Shown one piece after another: positions 36,868 through 45,981 of a DNA stretch of 64,000 nucleotides. The notes below the pieces were generated by a model. It ran no database searches. It was not told the DNA's origin and saw only the letters and a list, made by a program, of their open reading frames with translations. The DNA comes from Winogradskyella eckloniae. GTDB taxonomy: Bacteria > Bacteroidota > Bacteroidia > Flavobacteriales > Flavobacteriaceae. Position 1 is the stretch's first letter, and every line of letters starts with the position of its first letter. The DNA lies in the NCBI RefSeq assembly GCF_013249045.1, contig NZ_JABRWP010000002.1:62001-126000 (forward strand), in the 5' to 3' direction. A program made the position numbers and the translations under genes.

Positions 36868-38670
36868 ATGCCAGATTCTTCATTAGAAATACAAATAAAA
36901 ACCTTACCTCATCAACCTGGTGTTTATCAATATTTTGATGCAAATGAGCGTATAATCTATGTTGGTAAAGCTAAAGATATAAAAAAGCGAGTTAGCAGTT
37001 ATTTTAACAAACACCATGATAATGGTAAAACACGCGTGTTGGTAAAAAATATTGTATCGGTAAAGCATATCGTGGTGGATACCGAAAGTGATGCTCTGTT
37101 ATTAGAGAATAATCTTATAAAAAAATACAGACCAAAGTATAACGTTTTATTAAAAGATGATAAATCTTACCCTTGGATTTGTATAAAAAAGGAGCGTTTT
37201 CCAAGAGTATTTCCAACACGACGTATTATAAAAGATGGGTCGTCATATTTTGGGCCATATACAAGTATGAAAACCGTAAAAACCCTTTTAGGCTTAATTA
37301 AGGGGTTGTATCAATTACGCACCTGTAATTACGATCTGTCTGAAGCAAAAATTGAAGCAGATAAGTATAAAGTGTGTTTAGAATATCACCTAGGCAACTG
37401 CAAAGGTGCGTGCGAAGGTTATGAAACAGAGGAAGAATACGAGGCTAATGTCATTGCAATTAGAGAAATTTTAAAAGGCAATTTTAAAGATTCTTTGCAG
37501 CAATTTAAAATTCAGATGCGCCAACATGCCGAAGCGATGCAGTTTGAAGATGCTCAAAAAATAAAAGAAAAACTTGAAGTTTTAGAAAACTACCAAGCTA
37601 AGTCTACAATTATTAATCCTAAGATTAGTAATGTAGATGTGTTCTCTATTGTCAGTGATGAAACCTATGCTTATGTAAATTTTTTACAAATAAGTTATGG
37701 CTCCATAATAAGGTCGCATACCTTAGAATTGAAGAAAAAATTACAAGAATCTGATGCGGAACTGTTAGAATTGGCAATCATTGAAATTAGACAACGATTT
37801 GATTCTACATCTAAAGAGGTTTATGTACCGTTTAAAGTACATTTAGGTGATGGTATAAAAATCACAGTACCAAAACTTGGAGATAAAAAGCGTATTTTAG
37901 ATTTATCACTCCGAAATGCCAAATATTTTAGGATGGATAAATTTAAGCAGGTAAAACTTGTAGATCCAGATCGCCATGCTAATAGAATAATGGCACAGAT
38001 GAAAGCCGATTTGCGTTTGTCTGAAGAGCCTAGACATATAGAATGTTTTGATAACTCAAATATACAAGGTACAAATCCAGTAGCTGCTTGTGTGGTGTTT
38101 AAAAACGGCAAACCAAGTAAAAAGGATTATCGTAATTTTAATATAAAAACAGTAGAGGGTCCAGATGATTTTGCATCCATGGAAGAAGTGGTGTATAGAC
38201 GTTATAAGCGTTTACTAGAAGAAGAACAGCCTTTGCCTCAACTTATTATAATTGATGGAGGAAAAGGTCAATTATCTTCAGCATTAAAAAGTTTAGATGT
38301 ATTAGGATTGCGCGGAAAAATTGCAATTATAGGTATTGCCAAACGATTAGAAGAGTTGTTTTATCCAGATGATCCTATTCCTTTATATTTAGATAAAAAA
38401 AGTGAAACGTTAAAGATTATACAACAATTAAGGAATGAAGCGCATCGTTTTGGGATAGAACATCACAGAAACCGACGGAGTAAAGGAGCTTTAACCACAG
38501 AGTTAGAAAACATACAAGGTGTTGGCGAGCAAACTATTATAGATTTAATGAAGCAATTTAAAACCGTAAAACGAATTGCTAACGCAAAATTAGATGAGCT
38601 TGAAGCCGTAGTTGGTGTTTCTAGAGCGAGTAAGGTTTATAATTTTTATCATAAAGAGGAGTTAAATTAA
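36868..38670 (+). CDS. uvrC: excinuclease ABC subunit C
   Basis: A 600-residue nuclease that cuts on both sides of bulky DNA lesions with UvrAB. The GIY-YIG 3-prime nuclease domain is at the start (PGVYQYFD...IIYVGKA, about 16-36). A cysteine cluster lies near residue 170-185, then the UVR helix pair (about 205-240, AMQFEDAQKIKEKL) that contacts UvrB. The RNase H-like 5-prime nuclease domain shows ECFDNSNIQG and IIDGGKGQL, and helix-hairpin-helix motifs (IQGVGEQT) close the protein. Length is typical. Confidence 0.98.
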   Translation: MPDSSLEIQIKTLPHQPGVYQYFDANERIIYVGKAKDIKKRVSSYFNKHHDNGKTRVLVKNIVSVKHIVVDTESDALLLENNLIKKYRPKYNVLLKDDKSYPWICIKKERFPRVFPTRRIIKDGSSYFGPYTSMKTVKTLLGLIKGLYQLRTCNYDLSEAKIEADKYKVCLEYHLGNCKGACEGYETEEEYEANVIAIREILKGNFKDSLQQFKIQMRQHAEAMQFEDAQKIKEKLEVLENYQAKSTIINPKISNVDVFSIVSDETYAYVNFLQISYGSIIRSHTLELKKKLQESDAELLELAIIEIRQRFDSTSKEVYVPFKVHLGDGIKITVPKLGDKKRILDLSLRNAKYFRMDKFKQVKLVDPDRHANRIMAQMKADLRLSEEPRHIECFDNSNIQGTNPVAACVVFKNGKPSKKDYRNFNIKTVEGPDDFASMEEVVYRRYKRLLEEEQPLPQLIIIDGGKGQLSSALKSLDVLGLRGKIAIIGIAKRLEELFYPDDPIPLYLDKKSETLKIIQQLRNEAHRFGIEHHRNRRSKGALTTELENIQGVGEQTIIDLMKQFKTVKRIANAKLDELEAVVGVSRASKVYNFYHKEELN

Positions 38671-38740
38671 AACCAATGGTATTCGTAATAAATTTTTTAA
38701 AACACTCATGTTGAAAATGGTATCATCAGAATTGTAATTT

Positions 38741-40978
38741 ATGAAAAAAAGATATTTCATATTATGTAGTGTATTACTAACGTTTTTACCAATAGTAGCA
38801 CAGGTTTCTGAAGAGCAACACCAGCCCAAAGTGGGATTGGTGTTAAGTGGTGGTGGTGCAAAAGGATTTGCTCATATAGGTGTGCTTAAAGTTATGGATA
38901 GTTTAGGGTTAAAGGTAGATTATATTGCTGGTACAAGTATGGGTGCTATCATTGGTTCTTTGTATGCGTCTGGATATTCTGGAGCGCAATTAGAGAAAAT
39001 GTTTGAAGCTCAGAATTTTGATGAGTTAATCAATGATAAATTTCCTAGAGGTTCTAAATCATTTTATGAGAGAGAAAATGCTGAAAAATATGCCGTGACC
39101 TTACCCTTCGATAAATTAAAAATTAGTTTACCATCTGCGTTATCGCGAGGTCAAAATGTGTATAATTTATTGTATCAACTTATGATGCCTGTTAATCAAA
39201 ACAAGGATTTTAGCAAATTACCAATTCCGTTTTTTTGTATGGCTACAGATGTAGAAACAGGAGAGTCTTTATTGTTAGATAAGGGTAATTTAGCAGAAGC
39301 GGTAACGGCTAGTGCTGCATTGCCGTCATTGTTTCAGCCTGTAATAATAAATGGTAGAATTCTAGTAGATGGTGGTGTTACTAATAATTATCCTGTACAA
39401 GAATTGCGAGATAAAGGTATGGATGTAATAATAGGTGTAGACGTGCAAGATGCCTTAAAGGATCGTGAGGCGCTAAAATCTGCACCAGATATATTACTCC
39501 AAATTAATAACTTTAGAACCATAAATTCGATGAAATCAAAATTGGTTTTAACAGATGTTTATATAAAACCAGACATTTCGGACTACTCAGTTGTGTCGTT
39601 TGACAAAGGCACCGATATTATTGCGAATGGAGAATTAGCGGCTAGAAACCAACTTACCGAATTAAATAACTTAAAAACCAAGCAACATCATATAAAAAAG
39701 CAAGCTCATCTTACAGTTTTTGATAGTTTAACTATAAAAAATGTGGATATAAAAGGCAACTCAAAATATACCAGATCTTATCTGTTAGGGAAGTTAAAAT
39801 TAAAAGGTGAAGAGAAAATAGCGTATTCAGATTTTAGACGTGGTATAAATAGTTTAATTGCTACCAATAACTTTGACGCCTTTAGATATCATTTAACACC
39901 AACAGACCAAGGGACTAAATTTAATTTAGTCGGCGAAGTAACTGAATCTGAAATTACGACCTTTCTAAGGTTGGGTATTCATTTCGATGAGTTATATAAA
40001 AGTGCAATTTTAGCGAATATTACAAAAAAGAAGTTGTTATTTAATAATGATATTGCTTCCTTAGATATCATACTTGGAGATAATTCGAGATATAATTTTG
40101 ATTATTTTATAGACAAAGGTTATTATATAAGTTTAGGTGCAAAATCTTCGTATAATCAATTTCATAAAAGCATAAGTCCATCTTTAGCCTTGGAAGAAGA
40201 CTCGTCATTGTTGGTGGGCGTTAATAAGTTAGATGCAGAAGTTGCAGATTTAACGAATCAGGTGTATCTACAAACCATTTTTCAAAAAGATTTTGCATTG
40301 CGATTAGGAGGAGAGCATCGTCGTTTTAAGATTACCTCAGAAACAATTATTGAAGATGAATTAGAAGATGAAATAACTTTTGATAATACGAACTATTTTA
40401 GTGTTTATGGAAATTTAATATATGATGATTTTGATAATGCTCATTTTCCAAAAAGTGGTTTTTATGTAAATGCAGATTTTCATTTATACCTAAACGCTAC
40501 AGGATTTAATACTGATTTTGATGGATTTTCTATAGCGAAAGCAGATTTTGGTTATGCCTTCAGTTTTAACGATAAGTTAGCTTTAAAAACGGAAGCCAAT
40601 GGTGGTTTTAAAATAGGAAGTAAATCTACCAATACTTTAGATTTTGCGTTTGGAGGTTATGGAGCTAATTTTTTAAGTAATTTTTATTCGTTTTATGGTT
40701 ATGATTTTATATCGATCATTGGTAACAGTTTTGTAAAATCTACCTTTACCTTAGATTACGAGTTTCATAAAGGGCATCATATCCTTGGTGCAGCTAATTT
40801 TGCTAATATAGATGATGATTTGTTTGAAACAGGTCAGTTTTTCTCATCACCAGATTATACAGGTTACGCGTTAGGCTACTCCTTAGAAACTTTTATAGGG
40901 CCTTTAGAAGGTAAGTTTTCTTATTCACCAGATACAGGAGATAGTTATTGGTACTTTAATCTTGGATTTTGGTTTTGA
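38741..40978 (+). CDS. patatin-like phospholipase fused to an outer-membrane beta-barrel (PlpD-type)
   Basis: A 745-residue protein with a signal peptide (ending VAQ, about 21). The patatin domain follows: oxyanion loop SGGGAKGFAH, nucleophile Ser in GTSMGA, and catalytic Asp in LVDGGVTNNYP. A POTRA-like module (about 325-400, with IKNVDIKGNSKYTRSYLLGKL-like strands) and a 16-strand-type BamA-like barrel complete it, ending in the aromatic FNLGFWF. This is the architecture of type Vd secretion proteins such as PlpD, in which the barrel exports or anchors the lipase. Its substrate would be membrane phospholipid. It is plus-oriented after uvrC, with a 70-base gap. Confidence 0.92.
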   Translation: MKKRYFILCSVLLTFLPIVAQVSEEQHQPKVGLVLSGGGAKGFAHIGVLKVMDSLGLKVDYIAGTSMGAIIGSLYASGYSGAQLEKMFEAQNFDELINDKFPRGSKSFYERENAEKYAVTLPFDKLKISLPSALSRGQNVYNLLYQLMMPVNQNKDFSKLPIPFFCMATDVETGESLLLDKGNLAEAVTASAALPSLFQPVIINGRILVDGGVTNNYPVQELRDKGMDVIIGVDVQDALKDREALKSAPDILLQINNFRTINSMKSKLVLTDVYIKPDISDYSVVSFDKGTDIIANGELAARNQLTELNNLKTKQHHIKKQAHLTVFDSLTIKNVDIKGNSKYTRSYLLGKLKLKGEEKIAYSDFRRGINSLIATNNFDAFRYHLTPTDQGTKFNLVGEVTESEITTFLRLGIHFDELYKSAILANITKKKLLFNNDIASLDIILGDNSRYNFDYFIDKGYYISLGAKSSYNQFHKSISPSLALEEDSSLLVGVNKLDAEVADLTNQVYLQTIFQKDFALRLGGEHRRFKITSETIIEDELEDEITFDNTNYFSVYGNLIYDDFDNAHFPKSGFYVNADFHLYLNATGFNTDFDGFSIAKADFGYAFSFNDKLALKTEANGGFKIGSKSTNTLDFAFGGYGANFLSNFYSFYGYDFISIIGNSFVKSTFTLDYEFHKGHHILGAANFANIDDDLFETGQFFSSPDYTGYALGYSLETFIGPLEGKFSYSPDTGDSYWYFNLGFWF

Positions 40979-41110
40979 TTTAAATTCGCTGTTACCCCTT
41001 TTATCTCGTTTCAATATCTCAAATAATTTTTCGATATTTGTAGAACATGAAACCATTCTGGCAAAACATAAAACTACACTTACACTTCCTTATTAAGAGG
41101 AATCCAGAAT

Positions 41111-41143
41111 GACATTTATGTCATACTGAACTTGTTTCGGTAT
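41111..41143. repeat. REP-like hairpin, copy 2, with adjacent palindrome
   Basis: ATACTGAA (41123-41130) pairs with TTCGGTAT (41136-41143) with one wobble. The core TGAACTTGTTTC matches the copy at 30042-30058. A palindrome GACAT-TT-ATGTC (41111-41122) abuts it. No U-tract gives it a clear terminator form. Confidence 0.6.
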
Positions 41144-41193
41144 CTTTTTAAATAATTTTTACCATTTTTTGTACCTTTAGATGTAGCCTATAG

Positions 41194-41217
41194 TTAACTG
41201 CAAATTACCACAGTTAA
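41194..41217. promoter_or_regulatory. candidate operator upstream of hmgA, TTAACTG-N10-CAGTTAA
   Basis: Perfect 7-bp inverted arms TTAACTG (41194-41200) and CAGTTAA (41211-41217) have a 10-base spacer. It lies 37 bases before the hmgA ATG and just after a near-consensus -7 box TACCTTTA (41172-41179). A dimeric repressor bound here could block transcription. Confidence 0.5.
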
Positions 41218-41254
41218 TAATAAGCTCAACTTTTGAACTTAAAACAAAAAGCAA

Positions 41255-42415
41255 ATGCCATTCTATCATAAATTAGGGAAAATTCCACCAAAACGCCACA
41301 CGCAGTTTAAAAAACCAAACGGCGATTTTTATTACGAGCAATTGTTCGGTACCATCGGTTTTGACGGTATGTCTACCAACAGTTACCACGAGCAACGCCC
41401 AACACAAGTAAAAGACATAATAAAACAATATAGTGTTGCACCTAAAATTGCGAAAGCAAACAATATGCAATCCTATCGTTTACATGGTTTTAAAACAAAG
41501 CCAGAAAACGATTATTTAGAGAGTAGAAAAATCGTCCTCACTAACAGTGATTGTCATATTATTTTGGCCGCACCAAAAGAATCGACACGAGATTATTTTT
41601 ATAAAAATACAGATGCAGATGAATTAATTTTTATTCATAAAGGCACAGGGAAATTACGAACACACTTAGGAAACTTAGATTTTAAATATGGCGATTATCT
41701 TTTAGTGCCAAGAGGTGTCATTTATAAACTCGATTTTGATACAGAAGACAACCGACTCTTTATTGTAGAATCTCGAAGACCTATTTATACACCAAAACGC
41801 TACCGAAACTGGTTTGGTCAGTTGCTAGAACATTCGCCATTTTGTGAGCGCGATTTACGTCAGCCACAAGAGCTAGAAACGTATAATGAATCTGGAGAAT
41901 TTTTAATTAAAATAAAAAAACAAGGCGATATTTTTGATATGGTTTATGCCTCGCATCCTTTTGATGTGGTGGGTTATGACGGTTATAATTATCCATATGC
42001 TTTTTCAATTCACGATTTCGAACCCATAACAGGTCGTGTGCATCAACCACCACCTGTGCATCAAACTTTTGAAACTGATGCGTTTGTAGTCTGTAGTTTT
42101 GTGCCAAGGTTATATGATTATCATCCATTAGCTGTGCCAGCACCTTACAACCATAGTAATATAGATAGTGATGAGGTATTGTATTACGTAGATGGCGATT
42201 TTATGAGCAGAAACGATATAGCAGCTGGTCATATTTCGTTGCATCCAGCAGGTATTCCTCATGGTCCACATCCAGGCGCTATGGAACGTAGTATTGGTAA
42301 AGTAAAAACAGACGAATTGGCTGTAATGGTAGATACGTTTAAACCATTGCAAGTCACAGAAGAGGCAATGAAAATTGCAGATGAGGATTATTATAAGTCT
42401 TGGTTAGAGCACTAA
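41255..42415 (+). CDS. hmgA: homogentisate 1,2-dioxygenase
   Basis: A 386-residue iron enzyme that opens the ring of homogentisate to maleylacetoacetate in tyrosine and phenylalanine breakdown. It is a cupin-fold protein. The C-terminal iron site is visible as NHSNIDSDEVLYYVDGD with His and Glu ligands, and SLHPAGIPHGPHPG with His ligands. It is shorter than the 445-residue mammalian enzyme, as is usual in Bacteroidota. The step before it is encoded by hppD, two genes downstream. The strong inverted repeat just upstream suggests substrate-dependent control. Confidence 0.95.
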   Translation: MPFYHKLGKIPPKRHTQFKKPNGDFYYEQLFGTIGFDGMSTNSYHEQRPTQVKDIIKQYSVAPKIAKANNMQSYRLHGFKTKPENDYLESRKIVLTNSDCHIILAAPKESTRDYFYKNTDADELIFIHKGTGKLRTHLGNLDFKYGDYLLVPRGVIYKLDFDTEDNRLFIVESRRPIYTPKRYRNWFGQLLEHSPFCERDLRQPQELETYNESGEFLIKIKKQGDIFDMVYASHPFDVVGYDGYNYPYAFSIHDFEPITGRVHQPPPVHQTFETDAFVVCSFVPRLYDYHPLAVPAPYNHSNIDSDEVLYYVDGDFMSRNDIAAGHISLHPAGIPHGPHPGAMERSIGKVKTDELAVMVDTFKPLQVTEEAMKIADEDYYKSWLEH

Positions 42416-42425
42416 TAGAAGTAAT

Positions 42426-42866
42426 ATGAATAGAAATAAATTATCAGCAGATCCATTATCTCTTATTTTAGGTGTATTGTCATTGATTATTGGTTTAGTG
42501 GGTTGCTGTTGTTATGGTGTAACGGCAATTGTTCCGCTAGTTATGGCAATAATTGGGTTGGTGACTGCTAATAAAAGTATTAGAGATTTTCATAATAATC
42601 CTGAAGCTTATGATCCGCAATCACTAAGCAATGTTAATACAGCCAAAATCTTAAATATAATAGCGGTTATTTTAAACGGAATAATTTTTCTTGTTGCTTT
42701 TGCAGCATTAATTTTTTACGGAACCATTATATCTTCAGCCGTGTTAGATGGTATTAGGAATGGAAATTATGAAGAAGATGATTTTCATTATGAATACGAA
42801 TCAGATAGTATTGAAGATTGGGAGGAAGACGATTACATTATAGAATCTGAAGTAGATTCTATATAA
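42426..42866 (+). CDS. small CCC-motif membrane protein
   Basis: A 146-residue protein with two or three hydrophobic segments (about 12-50 and 75-105) and the cysteine triple GCCCYG near residues 26-31. This is the hallmark of the CCC-motif membrane protein family of Bacteroidota (DUF4190-like). The C-terminus is strongly acidic (EEDDFHYEYESDSIEDWEE). The function is unknown. It starts 11 bases after hmgA and separates it from hppD in what looks like one transcript. Confidence 0.8.
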   Translation: MNRNKLSADPLSLILGVLSLIIGLVGCCCYGVTAIVPLVMAIIGLVTANKSIRDFHNNPEAYDPQSLSNVNTAKILNIIAVILNGIIFLVAFAALIFYGTIISSAVLDGIRNGNYEEDDFHYEYESDSIEDWEEDDYIIESEVDSI

Positions 42867-42923
42867 TAGATTAAAAAGCTAATAAGATAATTAAAAAGCA
42901 TATAATTTTTAAAATATAAAATT

Positions 42924-44084
42924 ATGACTAAAAAAATAGAAAACGTTAACTACGGTTTAGAAAAAATATTTGAAGACGCTCAAGATTTTTTGCCGCTTTT
43001 AGGGACAGATTATGTAGAGTTTTATGTTGGTAATGCCAAGCAATCTGCACATTTTTATAAAACCGCATTTGGTTTTCAGTCGTATGCTTATAAAGGGTTG
43101 GAGACAGGTTCTACGGATTCGGTAAGCTATGTCTTAAAGCAAGATAAAATACGATTAGTGCTTACAACACCTTTAAATAGTAAATCGGAAATTAACAAGC
43201 ACATCGTTAAGCATGGTGATGGCGTAAAAGTAGTTGCACTTTGGGTAGAAGATGCACGTAAATCTTATGAAGAAACTACAAAAAGAGGTGCAAAATCGTA
43301 TATGGAACCTACTGTAGAAAAAGACGAATTTGGTGAAGTCGTTAGAGCAGGCATCTATACCTATGGAGAAACAGTACATATGTTTGTGGAGCGTAAAAAC
43401 TACAACGGTACATTTATGCCAGGTTTTGTAGCGTGGAAAAGTGATTACAATCCGGAACCAGCAGGTTTAAAATACATTGACCATATGGTTGGTAATGTAG
43501 GTTGGGGAGAAATGAATACTTGGGTAAAATGGTATGAAGATGTTATGGGCTTTGTGAATTTCTTATCCTTTGATGACAAGCAGATTCATACAGAGTATTC
43601 AGCTTTGATGAGTAAGGTAATGAGTAATGGAAATGGCCGAATTAAATTTCCAATTAACGAACCAGCAGAAGGTAAAAAACGTTCTCAAATTGAAGAATAT
43701 TTAGACTTTTACGAAGGCGCAGGAGTGCAGCATATCGCTATAGCAACAGATGATATCATCACAACAGTTTCGCAATTAAAATCTAGAGGTGTTGAGTTTT
43801 TATCTACACCTCCAGAAGAATATTACAGGGCTGTACCAGGTCGTTTAGAAGAGCATAGTCATGCATTAAGAGAAGATATCGAAACCTTAAAAGGCCTAGG
43901 TATTATGATAGATGCTGATGAAGAAGGATACTTACTTCAAATATTTACAAAACCAGTAGAAGACAGGCCAACCTTATTTTTTGAGATTATTCAAAGAATG
44001 GGAGCACGTGGTTTTGGTGCTGGTAATTTTAAAGCGTTGTTTGAGTCTATAGAACGTGAGCAAGCTAAAAGAGGAACGCTTTAG
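42924..44084 (+). CDS. hppD: 4-hydroxyphenylpyruvate dioxygenase
   Basis: A 386-residue iron enzyme converting 4-hydroxyphenylpyruvate to homogentisate, the substrate of HmgA. Two VOC-fold halves are visible. The iron ligands of the C-terminal half are His in YIDHMVGNV, His in GVQHIAIAT, and Glu in TLFFEIIQR. The C-terminal GARGFGAGNFKALFESIEREQ is a family signature that closes the active site. It is 57 bases after the CCC-motif gene, so co-transcription with hmgA is likely. Confidence 0.97.
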   Translation: MTKKIENVNYGLEKIFEDAQDFLPLLGTDYVEFYVGNAKQSAHFYKTAFGFQSYAYKGLETGSTDSVSYVLKQDKIRLVLTTPLNSKSEINKHIVKHGDGVKVVALWVEDARKSYEETTKRGAKSYMEPTVEKDEFGEVVRAGIYTYGETVHMFVERKNYNGTFMPGFVAWKSDYNPEPAGLKYIDHMVGNVGWGEMNTWVKWYEDVMGFVNFLSFDDKQIHTEYSALMSKVMSNGNGRIKFPINEPAEGKKRSQIEEYLDFYEGAGVQHIAIATDDIITTVSQLKSRGVEFLSTPPEEYYRAVPGRLEEHSHALREDIETLKGLGIMIDADEEGYLLQIFTKPVEDRPTLFFEIIQRMGARGFGAGNFKALFESIEREQAKRGTL

Positions 44085-44234
44085 GCAAGTAAAAATATAC
44101 TGTAGTTAGATTTAAAAATCAGACTAAGGTTCTTTTTAGATTTTGCCCATTGTAATATTTGGAATAGTAATTGTATTTAAGATAATTGTAACACAAAAAA
44201 TGCGTTACATTAATTATATTTACAACTTATTATT

Positions 44235-45023
44235 ATGAAACATATTTTTACAATCATATTATTACTTGTTGGGTTTCAGGCCTCCAATGTTGAAAAAGAA
44301 TCTGCGTTTCAGGATGGAGAATGGTTTAAGTTTGAAATGAGTTATAGTGGCTTTGTTAAAGCAGGTAATGCAACATTGTCAATTAAAGAAGCAAATTTAG
44401 AAGGACGAGAAGTATATCACGTTGTCGGAAAAGGATGGACAACAGGTGCAATAAAATGGTTTTTTAAAGTCAAAGATCGTTACGAAAGTTATTTTGATAA
44501 AGAATCAGGTGTGCCATACAAATTCATTCGAAAAATAGATGAAGGCGGTCATACGAAGGATATTGAAATAAATTTTGACCATGCAAATCAAAAGGCTGAA
44601 GTACATAATAAAAAACATAAAAAAGTCACTACAGTAACCACAGAGCAAGATGTTCAAGATATGGTGTCTATGTATTATTACCTAAGAAATGAGATTGATA
44701 CCGAAGCTTTAAAGAAAGGTGATGAAATTAAAACGAACATGTTTTTTGATGAAGAAAACTATGGTTTTAAGCTTAAATTTTTAGGGAGAGAAACCATAGA
44801 AGTTGATGTAAATGGTTCGGACGTTAAAGTAAAGACGCTTAAATTTAGACCATATGTCATGGCAGGACGCGTTTTTAAAGAAGAAGAAAGCTTAACCCTA
44901 TGGGTAAGTGCAGATAAAAATAAAATTCCATTAAAAATTAAAGCAGATTTAGCTGTAGGTTCACTACGCGCAGATTTAGTGGAGTTTAAAGGATTAAAAC
45001 ATTCTTTTCAAATAGAATTCTAA
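44235..45023 (+). CDS. DUF3108-family exported protein
   Basis: A 262-residue protein with an N-terminal signal peptide (about 1-17) and a mature part matching DUF3108: FQDGEWFKFEMSYSGFVKAGNATL near residues 25-50 begins the characteristic mixed beta barrel, and DRYESYFDKESGVPYKF follows. Its function is unknown; an envelope role is expected from the signal peptide. It lies 13 bases before the tryptophan dioxygenase gene, so it starts a transcript that continues to pgi. Confidence 0.88.
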   Translation: MKHIFTIILLLVGFQASNVEKESAFQDGEWFKFEMSYSGFVKAGNATLSIKEANLEGREVYHVVGKGWTTGAIKWFFKVKDRYESYFDKESGVPYKFIRKIDEGGHTKDIEINFDHANQKAEVHNKKHKKVTTVTTEQDVQDMVSMYYYLRNEIDTEALKKGDEIKTNMFFDEENYGFKLKFLGRETIEVDVNGSDVKVKTLKFRPYVMAGRVFKEEESLTLWVSADKNKIPLKIKADLAVGSLRADLVEFKGLKHSFQIEF

Positions 45024-45036
45024 GATTAATTAGTTT

Positions 45037-45969
45037 ATGGCAGACCAACCTAACTATGATGAGGTTATAAAAGCACTTCAAGAGAAGTACGATAAGATAG
45101 ATCAAGATACTGACGACCATTTATATGGTTTATTATATAGCAAACCCATTACTTACTGGGATTATATCCAAACGGATGCGTTATTAAACCTTCAAATACA
45201 ACGTACCACATTACCAGATGAAATGGTGTTTATAGCCTATCATCAAATTAATGAACTAATCTTTAAGATGATTCTATGGGAAATTTCTCAAGTAGCAGAA
45301 AAAGAAGATTTAGATGTTACTTTTTTTGAAGGAAAACTTATGCGTATTAGTCGTTATTTTGACATGTTGTCAACCTCTTTTAATATTATGAGAGAAGGTA
45401 TGGAAGTAGAGCAGTATATGAAATTTAGATATACGCTAACACCTGCTAGTGGTTTTCAAAGTGCGCAATATAGGCTTGTAGAATTTGCTTCTACAGAATT
45501 GATTAATTTAATAGATTACAGGTTTAGAAAAGACATAGATAGAAATACACCATTTGTTCATGCTTTTGAGCATTTATATTGGCAAGCTGCAGGGAAAGAC
45601 CATAAAACAGGTAAAAAATCTACGTTATTGGTTAATTTTGAAAAACGTTATAAAGATGAGTTTCTAAGGTTTATGGAAACTTACAATAACAAAAATCTTT
45701 GGACACGTTTTAAGGAGCTTCCAGAAAAAGATCAAAAAGACAAAGAGCTAGTAAAAGCGATGCGTCATTATGATTATACGGTTAATGTCTCATGGGTAAT
45801 GTGCCATTATAATGCAGCAGTGCATTACATAGAAAGCGGTATAGGCGACGGAGAAGCTACAGGAGGAAGTGACTGGAAAAAATACATGCATCCAAAATAT
45901 CAGAAACGTATATTCTTTCCAGAATTATGGAGTGCAGACGAAATTAAAAATTGGGGAAATAATTTATAA
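45037..45969 (+). CDS. tryptophan 2,3-dioxygenase family protein
   Basis: A 310-residue heme enzyme that opens the indole ring of tryptophan to N-formylkynurenine. The start NYDEVIKALQEKY and family blocks are present: FIAYHQINELIFKMILWE with the active-site His (about residues 69-86), the GFQSAQYRLVEF segment, and a C-terminal heme-binding region near HYDYTVNVSWVMCHY. The rest of the kynurenine path is not in this window. It is close behind a DUF3108 gene and 12 bases before an M23 peptidase gene. Confidence 0.93.
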   Translation: MADQPNYDEVIKALQEKYDKIDQDTDDHLYGLLYSKPITYWDYIQTDALLNLQIQRTTLPDEMVFIAYHQINELIFKMILWEISQVAEKEDLDVTFFEGKLMRISRYFDMLSTSFNIMREGMEVEQYMKFRYTLTPASGFQSAQYRLVEFASTELINLIDYRFRKDIDRNTPFVHAFEHLYWQAAGKDHKTGKKSTLLVNFEKRYKDEFLRFMETYNNKNLWTRFKELPEKDQKDKELVKAMRHYDYTVNVSWVMCHYNAAVHYIESGIGDGEATGGSDWKKYMHPKYQKRIFFPELWSADEIKNWGNNL

Positions 45970-45981
45970 TTAGCTAAATTA

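Noticed and set aside
41047-41112. 22-codon frame (MKPFWQNIKLHLHFLIKR...) upstream of hmgA
   Set aside because: It has no terminator-type leader structure, and the codons are not biased to one amino acid, so neither a leader peptide nor a gene is supported.
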